A stretch of DNA of 64,000 bases, from assembly GCF_006715045.1 (NCBI RefSeq), contig NZ_VFML01000001.1, forward strand, positions 5,862,001 through 5,926,000, in the 5' to 3' direction. This DNA is from Amycolatopsis cihanbeyliensis (GTDB lineage: Bacteria > Actinomycetota > Actinomycetes > Mycobacteriales > Pseudonocardiaceae). Below the pieces are notes generated by a model. It did no database searches. It was given only the letters and a program-made list of their open reading frames with translations, and had not been told where the DNA came from. Positions 16,039 to 24,209 of this stretch are shown here, piece by piece; position 1 is the first letter of the stretch; each line of letters starts with the position of its first letter. Both the position numbers and the translations under genes were made by a program.

Positions 16039-16575
16039 ATGAGCGTGAGCGTGCCGCGGATCGAGCTGCCGCAGGAGGGGAGCTCGAGCCTACGATCCGA
16101 CTACGTGGCGGCGATGTCCCGGATGACCACCTCGGTCACCATCCTCGCGACGAACGGCCCCGCGGGCCGATTCGGACAGACGGTGAGCGCGGTCAGTTCG
16201 GTGTGTGCCGACCCACCCGTGCTGCTGGCCTGCCTGTACCAGCACACGCCGGTCAGCGACGCGGTCGCGGTCAACGGGTGCTTCGCGGTGAACGTGCTCG
16301 GCGAGGACAGGCGGGCGCTGGCCGACGACTTCGCGGGCCGCACCGAGTCCCGGTACCAGTTCGGCGGCGAGTGGCGCGCGCTGCGCACCGGCTCGCCCGT
16401 GCTGCCGGACGCCCCCGCGGTCTTCGACTGCGAGGTCAGCGAATCCACGGTGGTCGGTACGCATGTGGTGGTGTTCGGGCGGGTGGTCGCCGCCGTCGCG
16501 CCGGACGACCGCGACCTGCCCGACCTCACCTACCGCGCTCGTGCGTACGGGCCACGGCACGGTAAGTACCAGTAG
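16039..16575 (+). CDS. Flavin reductase-like (HpaC-type) protein
   Basis: 178 residues. Typical flavin reductase features: MSRMTTSVTILATNG, the flavin-contacting QTVSAVSSVCADPPVLLACL, and CFAVNVLGEDR. These enzymes supply reduced FMN or FAD to a partner monooxygenase. The next gene, 22 bases on, has the acyl-CoA dehydrogenase fold shared by group D flavin monooxygenases, so the two probably form a two-component system. ATG 16039 is preferred over an upstream in-frame ATG at 16003, which falls inside the LysR promoter region. Confidence 0.85.
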   Translation: MSVSVPRIELPQEGSSSLRSDYVAAMSRMTTSVTILATNGPAGRFGQTVSAVSSVCADPPVLLACLYQHTPVSDAVAVNGCFAVNVLGEDRRALADDFAGRTESRYQFGGEWRALRTGSPVLPDAPAVFDCEVSESTVVGTHVVVFGRVVAAVAPDDRDLPDLTYRARAYGPRHGKYQ

Positions 16576-16597
16576 CTACCTAGGCAAGGAGGGTCGC

Positions 16598-17779
16598 GTG
16601 AAGCGATGCCTGACCGACCGCCAGCGTGAGTTCGTGGACATGGCGGCGGGGCTCGCCGACCGGTTCGCCGAGCGGGCCGCCGAGCACGACCGGGACAACA
16701 GCTTTCCGTACGAGAACTACGAGGACATGCGCGAGGCCGGTTTCCTGCGGATCTCGCTGCCCGAGGAGCTCGGCGGTCTGGGTGGCGGCATGGCCGACAT
16801 CCTGCCCGCGATCGAGCGACTGGCGATGGGGGACGGGGCAACCGCGCTCGCGGTGAACATGCACATCTCCCCGCTGGGCCAGTGGTCCTCGGTCTGGCGG
16901 CGTACCGGGGACGAGCGGCTGGCGAAGTTCCTCCGGCTCGCGGCCGAGGACAAGCTCGTCTGGGCCGCGGTGACCAGTGAGATCGGTACCCCGAACCTGA
17001 TGACCGACGCGCGGACCACGGCGAGCAGGGTGGAAGGTGGCTACCTGCTGAACGGCAGGAAGAACTTCGGCACCAACACCTCGGTCGCCACGCACTGCTC
17101 CACCACGGCACGCTACGAGGACCCGGAGCTCGGCCCGCGGCTGATGCTGTTCCGGGTGGCGCTGGACGACCCGGCGGTGACCATCCACCAGACCTGGGAC
17201 ATGATGGGCATGCGGGCTACCCAGAGCAACGACGTGGAGTACAAGGACCTTTTCGTTCCGGACGAGTCGCTGGTGCACAGCCTTCCGGTGGGGTACCTGG
17301 ACGCTCGCGTGATGGAGACCGTGTTCGCCTGGGCCATGCCCGCCTTCGGGGCTGTCTACAGTGGAGTCGCCGCGGGCGCGCTGGACTGGGCGAAGCGGCA
17401 GGTCATCCGGCGCGGGCTCGCCACCTCCACGCGGGTGCAGGACACCGTGGCCGAGTGCGAGATCCTGCTGGAGAGCTCGCGTTCGGTGCTGTACCGGCAC
17501 GCGGACGAGTTCGGCTCCCGCCGCGCGCTCGAGGAGTTGACCGTCCAAGAAGGACTGTCCAGGTGCGCGCTGGTGAAGTACGTCTGCACCAACAACGCCA
17601 CCGAGATCTTCAGCAAGCTCGTGGACGCCGTCGGTGGGGCGTCCTATGTCCGTAAGCTGCCGTTCGAACGGATGTGGCGGGACGTGCAGGCGGGCCTGTT
17701 CATGCCGTTCGCCAACTACGCCGCGAAGGAACTGATCGGCGCGACCGCGCTCGACGTCGAGCTGGCACCGTCGACCTGA
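16598..17779 (+). CDS. Acyl-CoA dehydrogenase-fold flavoprotein (dehydrogenase or group D monooxygenase)
   Basis: 393 residues with the three-part ACAD architecture: N-terminal helices, a beta domain (VWAAVTSEIGTPNLMTD, then MMGMRATQSNDVEYKDLFVPDE) and a helical C-terminal domain (FERMWRDVQAGLFMP). I cannot place the catalytic Glu of classical acyl-CoA dehydrogenases with confidence. Because a flavin reductase gene immediately precedes it, a two-component flavin monooxygenase of the IacA/DszC/HsaA kind is an alternative. Start GTG 16598 has a near-perfect AAGGAGGG 4 bases upstream. Confidence 0.8.
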   Translation: MKRCLTDRQREFVDMAAGLADRFAERAAEHDRDNSFPYENYEDMREAGFLRISLPEELGGLGGGMADILPAIERLAMGDGATALAVNMHISPLGQWSSVWRRTGDERLAKFLRLAAEDKLVWAAVTSEIGTPNLMTDARTTASRVEGGYLLNGRKNFGTNTSVATHCSTTARYEDPELGPRLMLFRVALDDPAVTIHQTWDMMGMRATQSNDVEYKDLFVPDESLVHSLPVGYLDARVMETVFAWAMPAFGAVYSGVAAGALDWAKRQVIRRGLATSTRVQDTVAECEILLESSRSVLYRHADEFGSRRALEELTVQEGLSRCALVKYVCTNNATEIFSKLVDAVGGASYVRKLPFERMWRDVQAGLFMPFANYAAKELIGATALDVELAPST

Positions 17780-17797
17780 CCAGGGAAGGAAACCCGA

Positions 17798-18178
17798 ATG
17801 TCGGTAGCGGACACCTATCGTGACACCGGCCGCGGAGCCTTGCGGGTGCTGTTCTGCATCGGGGTGCGGGACGCCTTCTTCGCCGCCGAGGCGCAGGAGC
17901 GCAAGGCGGTGTTCACCGCGATCAACGAGGCGTTCGCCGACCTGCACGGCCGGTTCGGGGTGCGGGTACTGGGCACGATGGACGACGACGAGCTGGTCGT
18001 CGGGCCCGCCGACGGCTACCCGTGGACCGCGTACATCCTGGCCGACGTCCCGGACTACGAGCTGGTGACCAGGGTCTGCGACATCGTGCGCAGCACCGAG
18101 GTCGGCACGGCGAAGCTGTGGAAGTACCTCAAGATCGAGGCCCGGATCGGCAGGCCGCTGTTCTTCGGGAACGAGTGA
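17798..18178 (+). CDS. Small alpha-beta protein of unknown function in catabolic operon
   Basis: 126 residues, soluble. Pattern of strand-helix-strand with conserved-looking pieces RVLFCIGVRDAFF, YILADVPDYELVTRVCD and the C-terminal KIEARIGRPLFFGNE, suggesting a dimeric ferredoxin-like alpha-beta barrel. The order flavin reductase, ACAD-fold enzyme, small protein, SDR resembles parts of indole-3-acetate (iac) clusters, where IacB is a small protein without an assigned reaction; this likeness is my inference from order and size, not alignment. GGGAAGGAAA lies ahead of the ATG. Confidence 0.6.
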   Translation: MSVADTYRDTGRGALRVLFCIGVRDAFFAAEAQERKAVFTAINEAFADLHGRFGVRVLGTMDDDELVVGPADGYPWTAYILADVPDYELVTRVCDIVRSTEVGTAKLWKYLKIEARIGRPLFFGNE

Positions 18179-18180
18179 CC

Positions 18181-18927
18181 ATGCCGGGGCGGGACCGGGT
18201 CGCGCTGGTCACCGGGGCGGCTCGCGGCCTCGGTGCCGCGATCGCGCGGGAACTGCACGCGGGCGGCACGCGCGTCGCGGTGCTCGACCTGGACGAGGCG
18301 GGCGCGGTGAGGCTGGCCGAGGAGCTGGATCCGGAGTCCGGTACGGCGGTGCCGCTGGCCGCGGACGTGAACGACGCGGCGGGCGTGGACGCGGCGCTGA
18401 CCGAGCTCGAGACGCGCTGGCACGCGCCGGACATCCTGGTGAACAACGCGGCGCGGACCGCGACGGGGTCGGTGTGGGACATCGAGCTCGAGGAGTGGGA
18501 CGCGGTGCTCGGCACCAACCTGCGCAGCGTGCTGATCGCCACCCGGCGTTGCGCGCCCGCGATGCGGGAGCGGGGGTGGGGTCGGATCGTGAACATGGCC
18601 TCGCTCGCCGGGCAGCAGGGCGGGTTGGTCGCCGGGGCGCACTACGCCGCGGCCAAGGCCGGGGTACTGGTGCTGACCAAGATCTTCGCGCGGGATCTCG
18701 CCGCCTCCGGGGTGACGGTGAACGCGGTGGCCCCGGCCGCCGTGCGCACGCCGGTGATGGACGATATGGACGAGGCCGAGCTGGAACGTGCGGCGGCCAC
18801 GATCCCGGTCGGCAGGCTGGGCACGGCCGGGGAGGTGGCCGCGCTGGTCGCGCACCTGTGCGCCGAGCGGTCCGGCTACCTGACCGGTACCACGGTGGAC
18901 ATCAACGGCGGAGTGTTCATGCGCTGA
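18181..18927 (+). CDS. Short-chain dehydrogenase/reductase (SDR)
   Basis: 248 residues, classical SDR: cofactor motif TGAARGLG at the N-terminus, NNAA, active-site Ser in NMASLAG, catalytic YxxxK as HYAAAKAG, and the C-terminal GTTVDINGG. An acidic residue after the second strand (LDLDEAG) favours NAD(H). It starts 2 bases after the preceding stop and ends the second plus-strand arm of the island. Likely oxidises a hydroxylated intermediate. Confidence 0.9.
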   Translation: MPGRDRVALVTGAARGLGAAIARELHAGGTRVAVLDLDEAGAVRLAEELDPESGTAVPLAADVNDAAGVDAALTELETRWHAPDILVNNAARTATGSVWDIELEEWDAVLGTNLRSVLIATRRCAPAMRERGWGRIVNMASLAGQQGGLVAGAHYAAAKAGVLVLTKIFARDLAASGVTVNAVAPAAVRTPVMDDMDEAELERAAATIPVGRLGTAGEVAALVAHLCAERSGYLTGTTVDINGGVFMR

Positions 18928-18936
18928 ACGCCGGTG

Positions 18937-19593
18937 TCAGCTCGCGGCGTCGAGCAGCGCGACCACCTCGTCGTCGCTGGTCTGCCGGAAGTCGCGGTAC
19001 CACTGGCCGACCGCCATGAAGTTCTCCGGCTCCGTAAGGCAGACGACCTCGTCGGCATCGCCGCGCAGGTGCTCCGGCGCCCCGGGGGCGCAGACCGGGG
19101 CGGCGAACACCAGCCGGCGCGGCCCGGCGGCGTGCAGCGCACGAAGGGCGGCGGTCGCGGTGACTCCGGTGGCGAGGCCGTCGTCCACCACGATCACGTC
19201 CCGGCCCTGCCGGTGCCACGGCTGCCTGCCACGCTGGTAACGCTCGACCCTGCGGCGTGCCTCGGCTCGTTCCTCGGCACAGGACTCCGCCAGTTCGCCC
19301 TCGGTGAGCCCGAGCTTGCGCAGCGCCTCGGGGTCGAAGTACGCGGGCCCGGACGCGGTCACCGCGCCCACCCCGAACTCCGGCCGACCCGGCGCCCCGA
19401 TCTTCCTGGCCACCGCCACGTCCAGGGCCGCGCCCAGCTCCGCCGCGATCACGGCGGCGACCGGTACCCCACCCCTGGCCAGGCCGAGCACCAGCGGGTC
19501 GGTCCAGGAACGCTCGGCCAGCAGTGCGGCGAGGCGACGTCCGGCCTGGTGCCGGTCGGCGAACGTGCCGTGGCTTGCTGCGGTACGTGACAT
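18937..19593 (-). CDS. Phosphoribosyltransferase-domain protein
   Basis: 218 residues. The PRPP-binding loop is clear as DVIVVDDGLATGVTATAAL, and the N-terminal part LVLGLARGGVPVAAVIAAEL matches the stand-alone PRTase family often found in stress or dormancy loci. The actual base or substrate is unknown. It is convergent with the SDR, 9 bases apart, and marks the end of the catabolic island. Confidence 0.88.
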   Translation of the reverse strand: MSRTAASHGTFADRHQAGRRLAALLAERSWTDPLVLGLARGGVPVAAVIAAELGAALDVAVARKIGAPGRPEFGVGAVTASGPAYFDPEALRKLGLTEGELAESCAEERAEARRRVERYQRGRQPWHRQGRDVIVVDDGLATGVTATAALRALHAAGPRRLVFAAPVCAPGAPEHLRGDADEVVCLTEPENFMAVGQWYRDFRQTSDDEVVALLDAAS

Positions 19594-19669
19594 GAGCGCC
19601 TCCTACCCTGCGAGGTACCCACCGCCGGCGAGCGGCAATCCTCCCGTACAGGGTAGTGGCAGCGTAGTA

Positions 19670-20287
19670 TCAGGCCAGGCGCAGCAGCCCGTCGTGCACG
19701 CGTTTGAGCAGCTCCAGCGGCGGGCGCCCGTTGGCCATCGGCGCGTTCTCGTGGATCATCAGCAGCCCCATGTCGATGGCGTCGCTGATCAGGATCCTGG
19801 CGACGCCGAGTGGGGCCTTGATCCGGGCGGCGATCTCCGCGACGGACTGCGGGTGCTGGGACAGGGTGCAGATCGTCCGGTGGTCGGCGGTCATCGGCTG
19901 GTGCATCGCGCGCGGCGACTCGTGCAGCCTGGTGGAGGACACCATCGTCTCCAGCCGCAGGTCATAGGTGGCTTTCGCGCGGCCACCGGTGCGCACGTAC
20001 GGGCGGGCGCGGATGAAGTCGTGGTCCTCCTCGACCTCCTCCGGCTCGGGTGCTTGACTGTCCACATCAGACTCCGGCCACGGGGGAGGGGGACTCGGGA
20101 TCCGTTGTTCGGCGGGTGCGGTGGCGGTCGCGGTCCGGGCGCCCGGGCCGCGCTCGGTTTCCGATTCGTCGGACTCGTCCTCGGGGTCGCGCGGCTGGAA
20201 GTCGTGCTCTGCCCACTGCTGGTAGTCGCCCCAGCCGTCGAAGGAGAGCGGTCGGAAGAGCGCGTTCTTCCGCTTGTGCGTGCTCAT
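19670..20287 (-). CDS. DUF742 (CvnC-like) protein, orphan
   Basis: 205 residues. The C-terminal half (about 90-205) is a DUF742 domain: RPYVRTGG, then MTADHRTICTL, SVAEIAARIKAPLGVARILISDAIDMGLL. The first 90 residues are a disordered acidic Pro/Glu-rich extension. DUF742 proteins normally sit in conservon operons with a sensor kinase, a roadblock protein and a small GTPase; none of these is adjacent here. A winged-helix-like fold is known for the family, so it may act as a lone regulator. Confidence 0.88.
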   Translation of the reverse strand: MSTHKRKNALFRPLSFDGWGDYQQWAEHDFQPRDPEDESDESETERGPGARTATATAPAEQRIPSPPPPWPESDVDSQAPEPEEVEEDHDFIRARPYVRTGGRAKATYDLRLETMVSSTRLHESPRAMHQPMTADHRTICTLSQHPQSVAEIAARIKAPLGVARILISDAIDMGLLMIHENAPMANGRPPLELLKRVHDGLLRLA

Positions 20288-20436
20288 GCGTGCTCCGGAG
20301 GTGACACTCTTGTTATCCGCCCCTCACCGGTGTACCGCCTCACCGTCCGTATCTGCCCGACTGGCGCGACGGTATGTGTCCCCGGTCCTGATCACAAGGG
20401 CCAGTCCGGCTAATTATGAGCGGATCTACCGGTCTT

Positions 20437-20450
20437 CCCGATTAATCGGG
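20437..20450. promoter_or_regulatory. Perfect 14-base palindrome in AT-rich intergenic DNA
   Basis: CCCGATTAATCGGG lies in an AT-rich stretch (about 20400-20545) between the divergent DUF742 gene and the riboswitch-controlled importer. It could be an operator for either; no protein can be assigned. Confidence 0.35.
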
Positions 20451-20568
20451 CTGATCAGGTGACTCGCGGTGTCACTCCGGCCGCTATCAGCGACAGTGGA
20501 AATTTTTGACCATGACGATTGGCTGGTGGAAAATTGTGAACCTGCCGGGAAGGGCGTTGTCGATCACG

Positions 20569-20597
20569 TTGCTTCCCCGGTGCGGGTCGGCTAACTT
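20569..20597 (+). promoter_or_regulatory. Promoter of the cobalamin-riboswitch operon
   Basis: TTGCTT (20569-20574), a 17-base spacer and TAACTT (20592-20597) fit a housekeeping promoter. The predicted start falls at about 20604, exactly where stem P1 of the riboswitch begins. Confidence 0.65.
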
Positions 20598-20603
20598 GAG
20601 CGC

Positions 20604-20762
20604 GCCGTGGTGCACGGGAAGCCGGTGAGACACCGGCGCGGCCCTCGCCACTGTGATCGAGAAGTCGTCGCTCGGCCCGCTGTTCGCGGGACCCACTGGG
20701 CAGCTGTGACCCGGGAAGGGGAGCGGTGACGCCGACTCGTCAGCCAGGAGACCGGCCACGGC
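20604..20762 (+). promoter_or_regulatory. Cobalamin riboswitch upstream of ABC importer
   Basis: Closing stem P1 pairs GCCGTGG (20604-20610) with CCACGGC (20756-20762). Core motifs are in order: GGTGCACGGGAAGCCGGTGAG, then GCCACTG (20647-20653), and the B12 box GCCAGGAGACC (20743-20753). The GGAGG ribosome site at 20791 lies just downstream, so control is probably of translation. The aptamer explains why the importer gene cannot start at 20726. Confidence 0.9.
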
Positions 20763-20803
20763 AGCACGGACATGTCATCCACGAGGTGCTGGAGGCCGAC
20801 CGA

Positions 20804-22375
20804 ATGAGCCGCTTCATACCCGCGACCAGGGCCGGGAGACCGGGGATCGCCGCGGTACTGGCCGCGCTGCTCGTGCTCACCGGGTGCGCGACCACCGGGA
20901 GCGAAGGAGGCGTTGCGGACGGCCGGGCGTTGACGATCACCACCAGCTTCGAGATCTCCGATCTGGACCCGCTGGACAACGGCTTCTGGGGCAACGAGTT
21001 CGGCTACTCCGAGCTGCTCCTGCGGCCCACCTTCGACGGCAAGCCGGACCCGTGGCTGGCCACCGACCTGCGCAACACCTCGCCCACCACCTGGGAACTC
21101 GCCCTGAACGAGGGCATCACCTTCCAGAACGGCACCGAACTGGACGCCGAGGCGCTGGTCGCCTGCCTGCGCTACCAGCTGCGGGAGGATCCCTCGGTGC
21201 GAGCCGCGCTGCCCGGGGCGACGGTGTCGGCCACCGGCCCGCTCCAGGTGTCGATCACCACGACCGAGCCGGTCCCGAACATGCCGAACATCCTCGCCGA
21301 GGAGTCCATGTTCAAGGTGTACGACCAGGCCGCCTACGACCGGGCCAAGGGCGACCCGGCGGCGCTGCTCGAGGCCGAGCTCTACACCGGCCCGTACGTC
21401 GTGCGCAGTCTGGACAGCGAGATTATGAAGCTGGAGCCGAACCCCGATTACTGGGACGGCCGGCCCGCGCTGGATGACTACTCGATCCGCTTCATCGAGG
21501 ACGCGCAGGCCCGCCTGCTCGCGGTGCGTAACGGTGAGGCCGATCTGGCGCTCTACCCGCCGACGGCGATGGGCAAGACCCTGGAGGGCAGCACCGACGC
21601 CTTCTATCTCACCAGCACCCCGCGCAGCCCGACCTTCGCGCTGTACTTCAACCAGCGCCGGGCACCCTTCGACGATCGGGCCGTGCGCAAGGCCGTGCAG
21701 CAGGCGGTGGACTACCGGCAGATCGCCGACGAGGTGATGAACGGGCTGTACGAGCCGGCCACCGGCATCTACGGCGACAGCATGCCGTATGCGGTGCGGA
21801 CCCAACAGACCGACCTGGCGGCGGCCAGGGCCGTGCTGGACGAGGCGGGCTGGGTCGCCGGGCCGGACGGCGTCCGGGTCAAGGACGGTGAGCCGCTGAC
21901 CTTCGAGGTGGTCACCTACCCGCAGCAGCCGGACTCGGAGGCCCTCGCGGTCGCGATGCAGTCCCAGCTGAAGGCCGTCGGCGTCGAGGTCACCGTACGC
22001 TCGGTGCCGGACATCACCGCCACGTTGAACGAGACCGACGGCTGGCAGGCGGGCATCTCCGGCGCCCAGATGGTGTCCTTCTCCGGGGACCCGATCATCC
22101 GGTTGCGGGACTACTACCTGACGGACTCGCTGAAGAACCGCGGTGGGATCGCCGATCCCGAGCTGGACGCGATGATCGGGGAGCTCAGCGTGGAGCTCGA
22201 CGAGCAGCGGCGGCACGAGTTGCTGCGCTCGATCCAGCGCCGGATCGGCGAGCGGGCCCACGTGGTCTACCTCGGGATGCGGCTGCCGAATGCGGTGGGC
22301 GGGCCGCGGATGAAGGACTACGAGCCCAACCCGATGCTGCTCTGGGTGGACGCGCGCACGGCACCCACCGGCTGA
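20804..22375 (+). CDS. Substrate-binding lipoprotein of an Opp/Nik-type ABC importer
   Basis: 523 residues, SBP family 5. A lipoprotein signal ends in the lipobox LVLTGC (Cys28). The body has family landmarks such as ITFQNGTELDAEALVACLRY, NPDYWDGRP and AVRKAVQQAVDYRQIADEV. Family 5 proteins bind peptides, nickel or cobalt chelates, haem and similar ligands. Expression under a cobalamin riboswitch points to cobalt, a cobalt chelate or a corrinoid as cargo. ATG 20804 has GGAGG 8 bases upstream; an in-frame upstream start would lie inside the riboswitch. Confidence 0.92.
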   Translation: MSRFIPATRAGRPGIAAVLAALLVLTGCATTGSEGGVADGRALTITTSFEISDLDPLDNGFWGNEFGYSELLLRPTFDGKPDPWLATDLRNTSPTTWELALNEGITFQNGTELDAEALVACLRYQLREDPSVRAALPGATVSATGPLQVSITTTEPVPNMPNILAEESMFKVYDQAAYDRAKGDPAALLEAELYTGPYVVRSLDSEIMKLEPNPDYWDGRPALDDYSIRFIEDAQARLLAVRNGEADLALYPPTAMGKTLEGSTDAFYLTSTPRSPTFALYFNQRRAPFDDRAVRKAVQQAVDYRQIADEVMNGLYEPATGIYGDSMPYAVRTQQTDLAAARAVLDEAGWVAGPDGVRVKDGEPLTFEVVTYPQQPDSEALAVAMQSQLKAVGVEVTVRSVPDITATLNETDGWQAGISGAQMVSFSGDPIIRLRDYYLTDSLKNRGGIADPELDAMIGELSVELDEQRRHELLRSIQRRIGERAHVVYLGMRLPNAVGGPRMKDYEPNPMLLWVDARTAPTG

Positions 22376-23319
22376 TGCTGGCCTCGTTCGCGAGCCGGAC
22401 GGCGCAGGCACTGGTCACGCTGTTCGGCGGGAGCGTCGCGATCTGGCTGCTGCTGAACGTGGCTCCCGGTGACCCGGCGATGCATGTGCTGGCCGCACGT
22501 GGCCGCACCGATCCCGATCCCGCGCTGATCGAGGCCACCCGTGCCGAACTCGGGGTGGACGAACCGTTGCCTGCCCGGTTCGCGCGGTGGCTGCTCGGGG
22601 CGGTGCGGGGGGACCTCGGTGTCTCCTGGCGCACCGGGCGCCCGGTCGCCGAGGAGTTCGCCGCCCGGCTGCCGTCCACCCTGCTGCTCACCGGCGTGGC
22701 GCTGGTGTTCGCCATCGGGATCGCGCTGGTGCTCGGCCTGGTCGCCGCGGCGGCTCCACGCCGGTGGCCGGACGCGATGAGCAGGACCGTCGCGCTGGCC
22801 ATGGTGGCGGTGCCCGGGTTCCTGGTCGGCGTGCTGCTGCTGGACGTGGTGGTGGTCCAGCTCGGGATGGGCAGGGTGATCAGCGACGGCACCCTGGCCA
22901 CGGTCGGGCTGCCCGCGTTCACCTTGGCCCTGATCTCGGCGGGCTCCTGGTCGCGGGTGCTGCGCGCGAGCGTGCTGGAGGCCAGGGCCGCGCCGCATCT
23001 GGACGTGAGCGCCGCTCGCGGCGCCGGGCCGCTCCGCCAGCTACTCGTGCACCTGCTGCCGAACTCGCTGCCACCGTTCCTCACCGTCGTGGGAGTGAGC
23101 GCCGCGTATTTCCTCGGCGGGACGCCGATCGTGGAAGCCGTGTTCACCTGGCCGGGACTCGGCAGCTACGTGATCGAGTCGATTCACGCGCGGGACATGC
23201 CGGCGGTCGCCGGGTTCGCGCTGCTCGCGGTGGCCGCCTTCGTGCTGGTCAGCCTGGTGGTGGATCTGCTGCTGCGGGCGCTGGACCCGCGGCTGCGCGG
23301 CACCGGGAGGCGCCGATGA
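22375..23319 (+). CDS. ABC importer permease, DppB/NikB type
   Basis: 314 residues, about six membrane helices. N-terminal LFGGSVAIWLLLNVAPGDPA is the standard DppB/NikB opening; the cytoplasmic loop that contacts the ATPase is AAPHLDVSAARGAGPLRQLL, followed by EAVFTWPGLGSYVIESI. The ATG shares one base with the TGA of the lipoprotein gene (TGATG), so translation is coupled. Confidence 0.92.
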   Translation: MLASFASRTAQALVTLFGGSVAIWLLLNVAPGDPAMHVLAARGRTDPDPALIEATRAELGVDEPLPARFARWLLGAVRGDLGVSWRTGRPVAEEFAARLPSTLLLTGVALVFAIGIALVLGLVAAAAPRRWPDAMSRTVALAMVAVPGFLVGVLLLDVVVVQLGMGRVISDGTLATVGLPAFTLALISAGSWSRVLRASVLEARAAPHLDVSAARGAGPLRQLLVHLLPNSLPPFLTVVGVSAAYFLGGTPIVEAVFTWPGLGSYVIESIHARDMPAVAGFALLAVAAFVLVSLVVDLLLRALDPRLRGTGRRR

Positions 23320-24209
23320 GCGTGCCGGGTACGATCGCCAGGATCGCCGGCCTCGGTCCGGCACCGCGGCCGGTCGGGGTGCCGCAGGGCCTGGGGCGCA
23401 GGTTGCTGGCGCATCGCGCGTTCCAGGTCGGACTCGGGTGCCTGGCGGCGGTCGTCCTGCTCGCGGCGGCCGGCCCGCTGCTGGCGCGGGACCCGGCCGC
23501 CACCGACTACGCCAACCAGCTCGCGGCGCCGAGCTGGGAACACTGGCTCGGTACCGACCACGCCGGCCGGGACTCCTTCGCCCGCACCGTGGCCGGGGCG
23601 TACAACTCCCTCGGCGCGGCGCTGCTGGTGTTCACCATCAGCACCCTGGTCGGCCTGCTGCTGGGCGCGGCGGCCGGGTTGCTCGGCGGGGTGTTCGACC
23701 TGGTGCTCAACCGATTTGTCGACATTCTGCTCGGCCTGCCCTCGCTGGTGCTCAGCCTGGCCGTGATCGGCGCGCTCGGACCGGGGTTCGGCACGCTGAT
23801 CCTGGCCATGTGCCTCACCGAGTGGGCTCGGCTGGCGAAGCTGGCCCGTGCGCACACGCTCGGCAGTGCCCAGCGCCCGGAGGTGATCGCGGCCAGGATG
23901 GCGGGCGCCGGGCCGCTGCGGGCCGCCGTGGGCCATGTGCTGCCGGGGACAGTGGTGCAAGTGCTGATCGCGGCCACGCTGAACCTCGGGGAGATCGTGC
24001 TGTTCCTGGCGAGCCTGTCCTTCCTCGGCCTCGGCGCGCAGCCGCCTGCCGCGGAATGGGGGAACATGATCGCGGAGAGCAGGGCGAGCTACGCGGTGGC
24101 GCCCTGGCTGCTGATCGGGCCCGGTCTCGGCATCGTGCTGTGCATCGCGGGCGCCACGCTGATCAGCGATGCGTTGCGGGACTGCACCGATCCGGCGGGG
24201 CGGCTATGA
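23316..24209 (+). CDS. ABC importer permease, DppC/NikC type
   Basis: 297 residues, five to six membrane helices. The DppC signature HWLGTDHAGRDSFARTVAGA follows the first helix; the ATPase-contacting loop is RPEVIAARMAGAGPLRAAVG and the C-terminal part has FLGLGAQPPAAEWGNMI. It overlaps both neighbours by 4 bases (ATGA). Together with the preceding permease it forms the membrane channel. Confidence 0.92.
   Translation: MSVPGTIARIAGLGPAPRPVGVPQGLGRRLLAHRAFQVGLGCLAAVVLLAAAGPLLARDPAATDYANQLAAPSWEHWLGTDHAGRDSFARTVAGAYNSLGAALLVFTISTLVGLLLGAAAGLLGGVFDLVLNRFVDILLGLPSLVLSLAVIGALGPGFGTLILAMCLTEWARLAKLARAHTLGSAQRPEVIAARMAGAGPLRAAVGHVLPGTVVQVLIAATLNLGEIVLFLASLSFLGLGAQPPAAEWGNMIAESRASYAVAPWLLIGPGLGIVLCIAGATLISDALRDCTDPAGRL

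Noticed and set aside
20726..20803. In-frame upstream start for the importer lipoprotein
   Set aside because: It falls within the cobalamin riboswitch and would place extra residues ahead of a perfect lipoprotein signal; ATG 20804 has GGAGG upstream.
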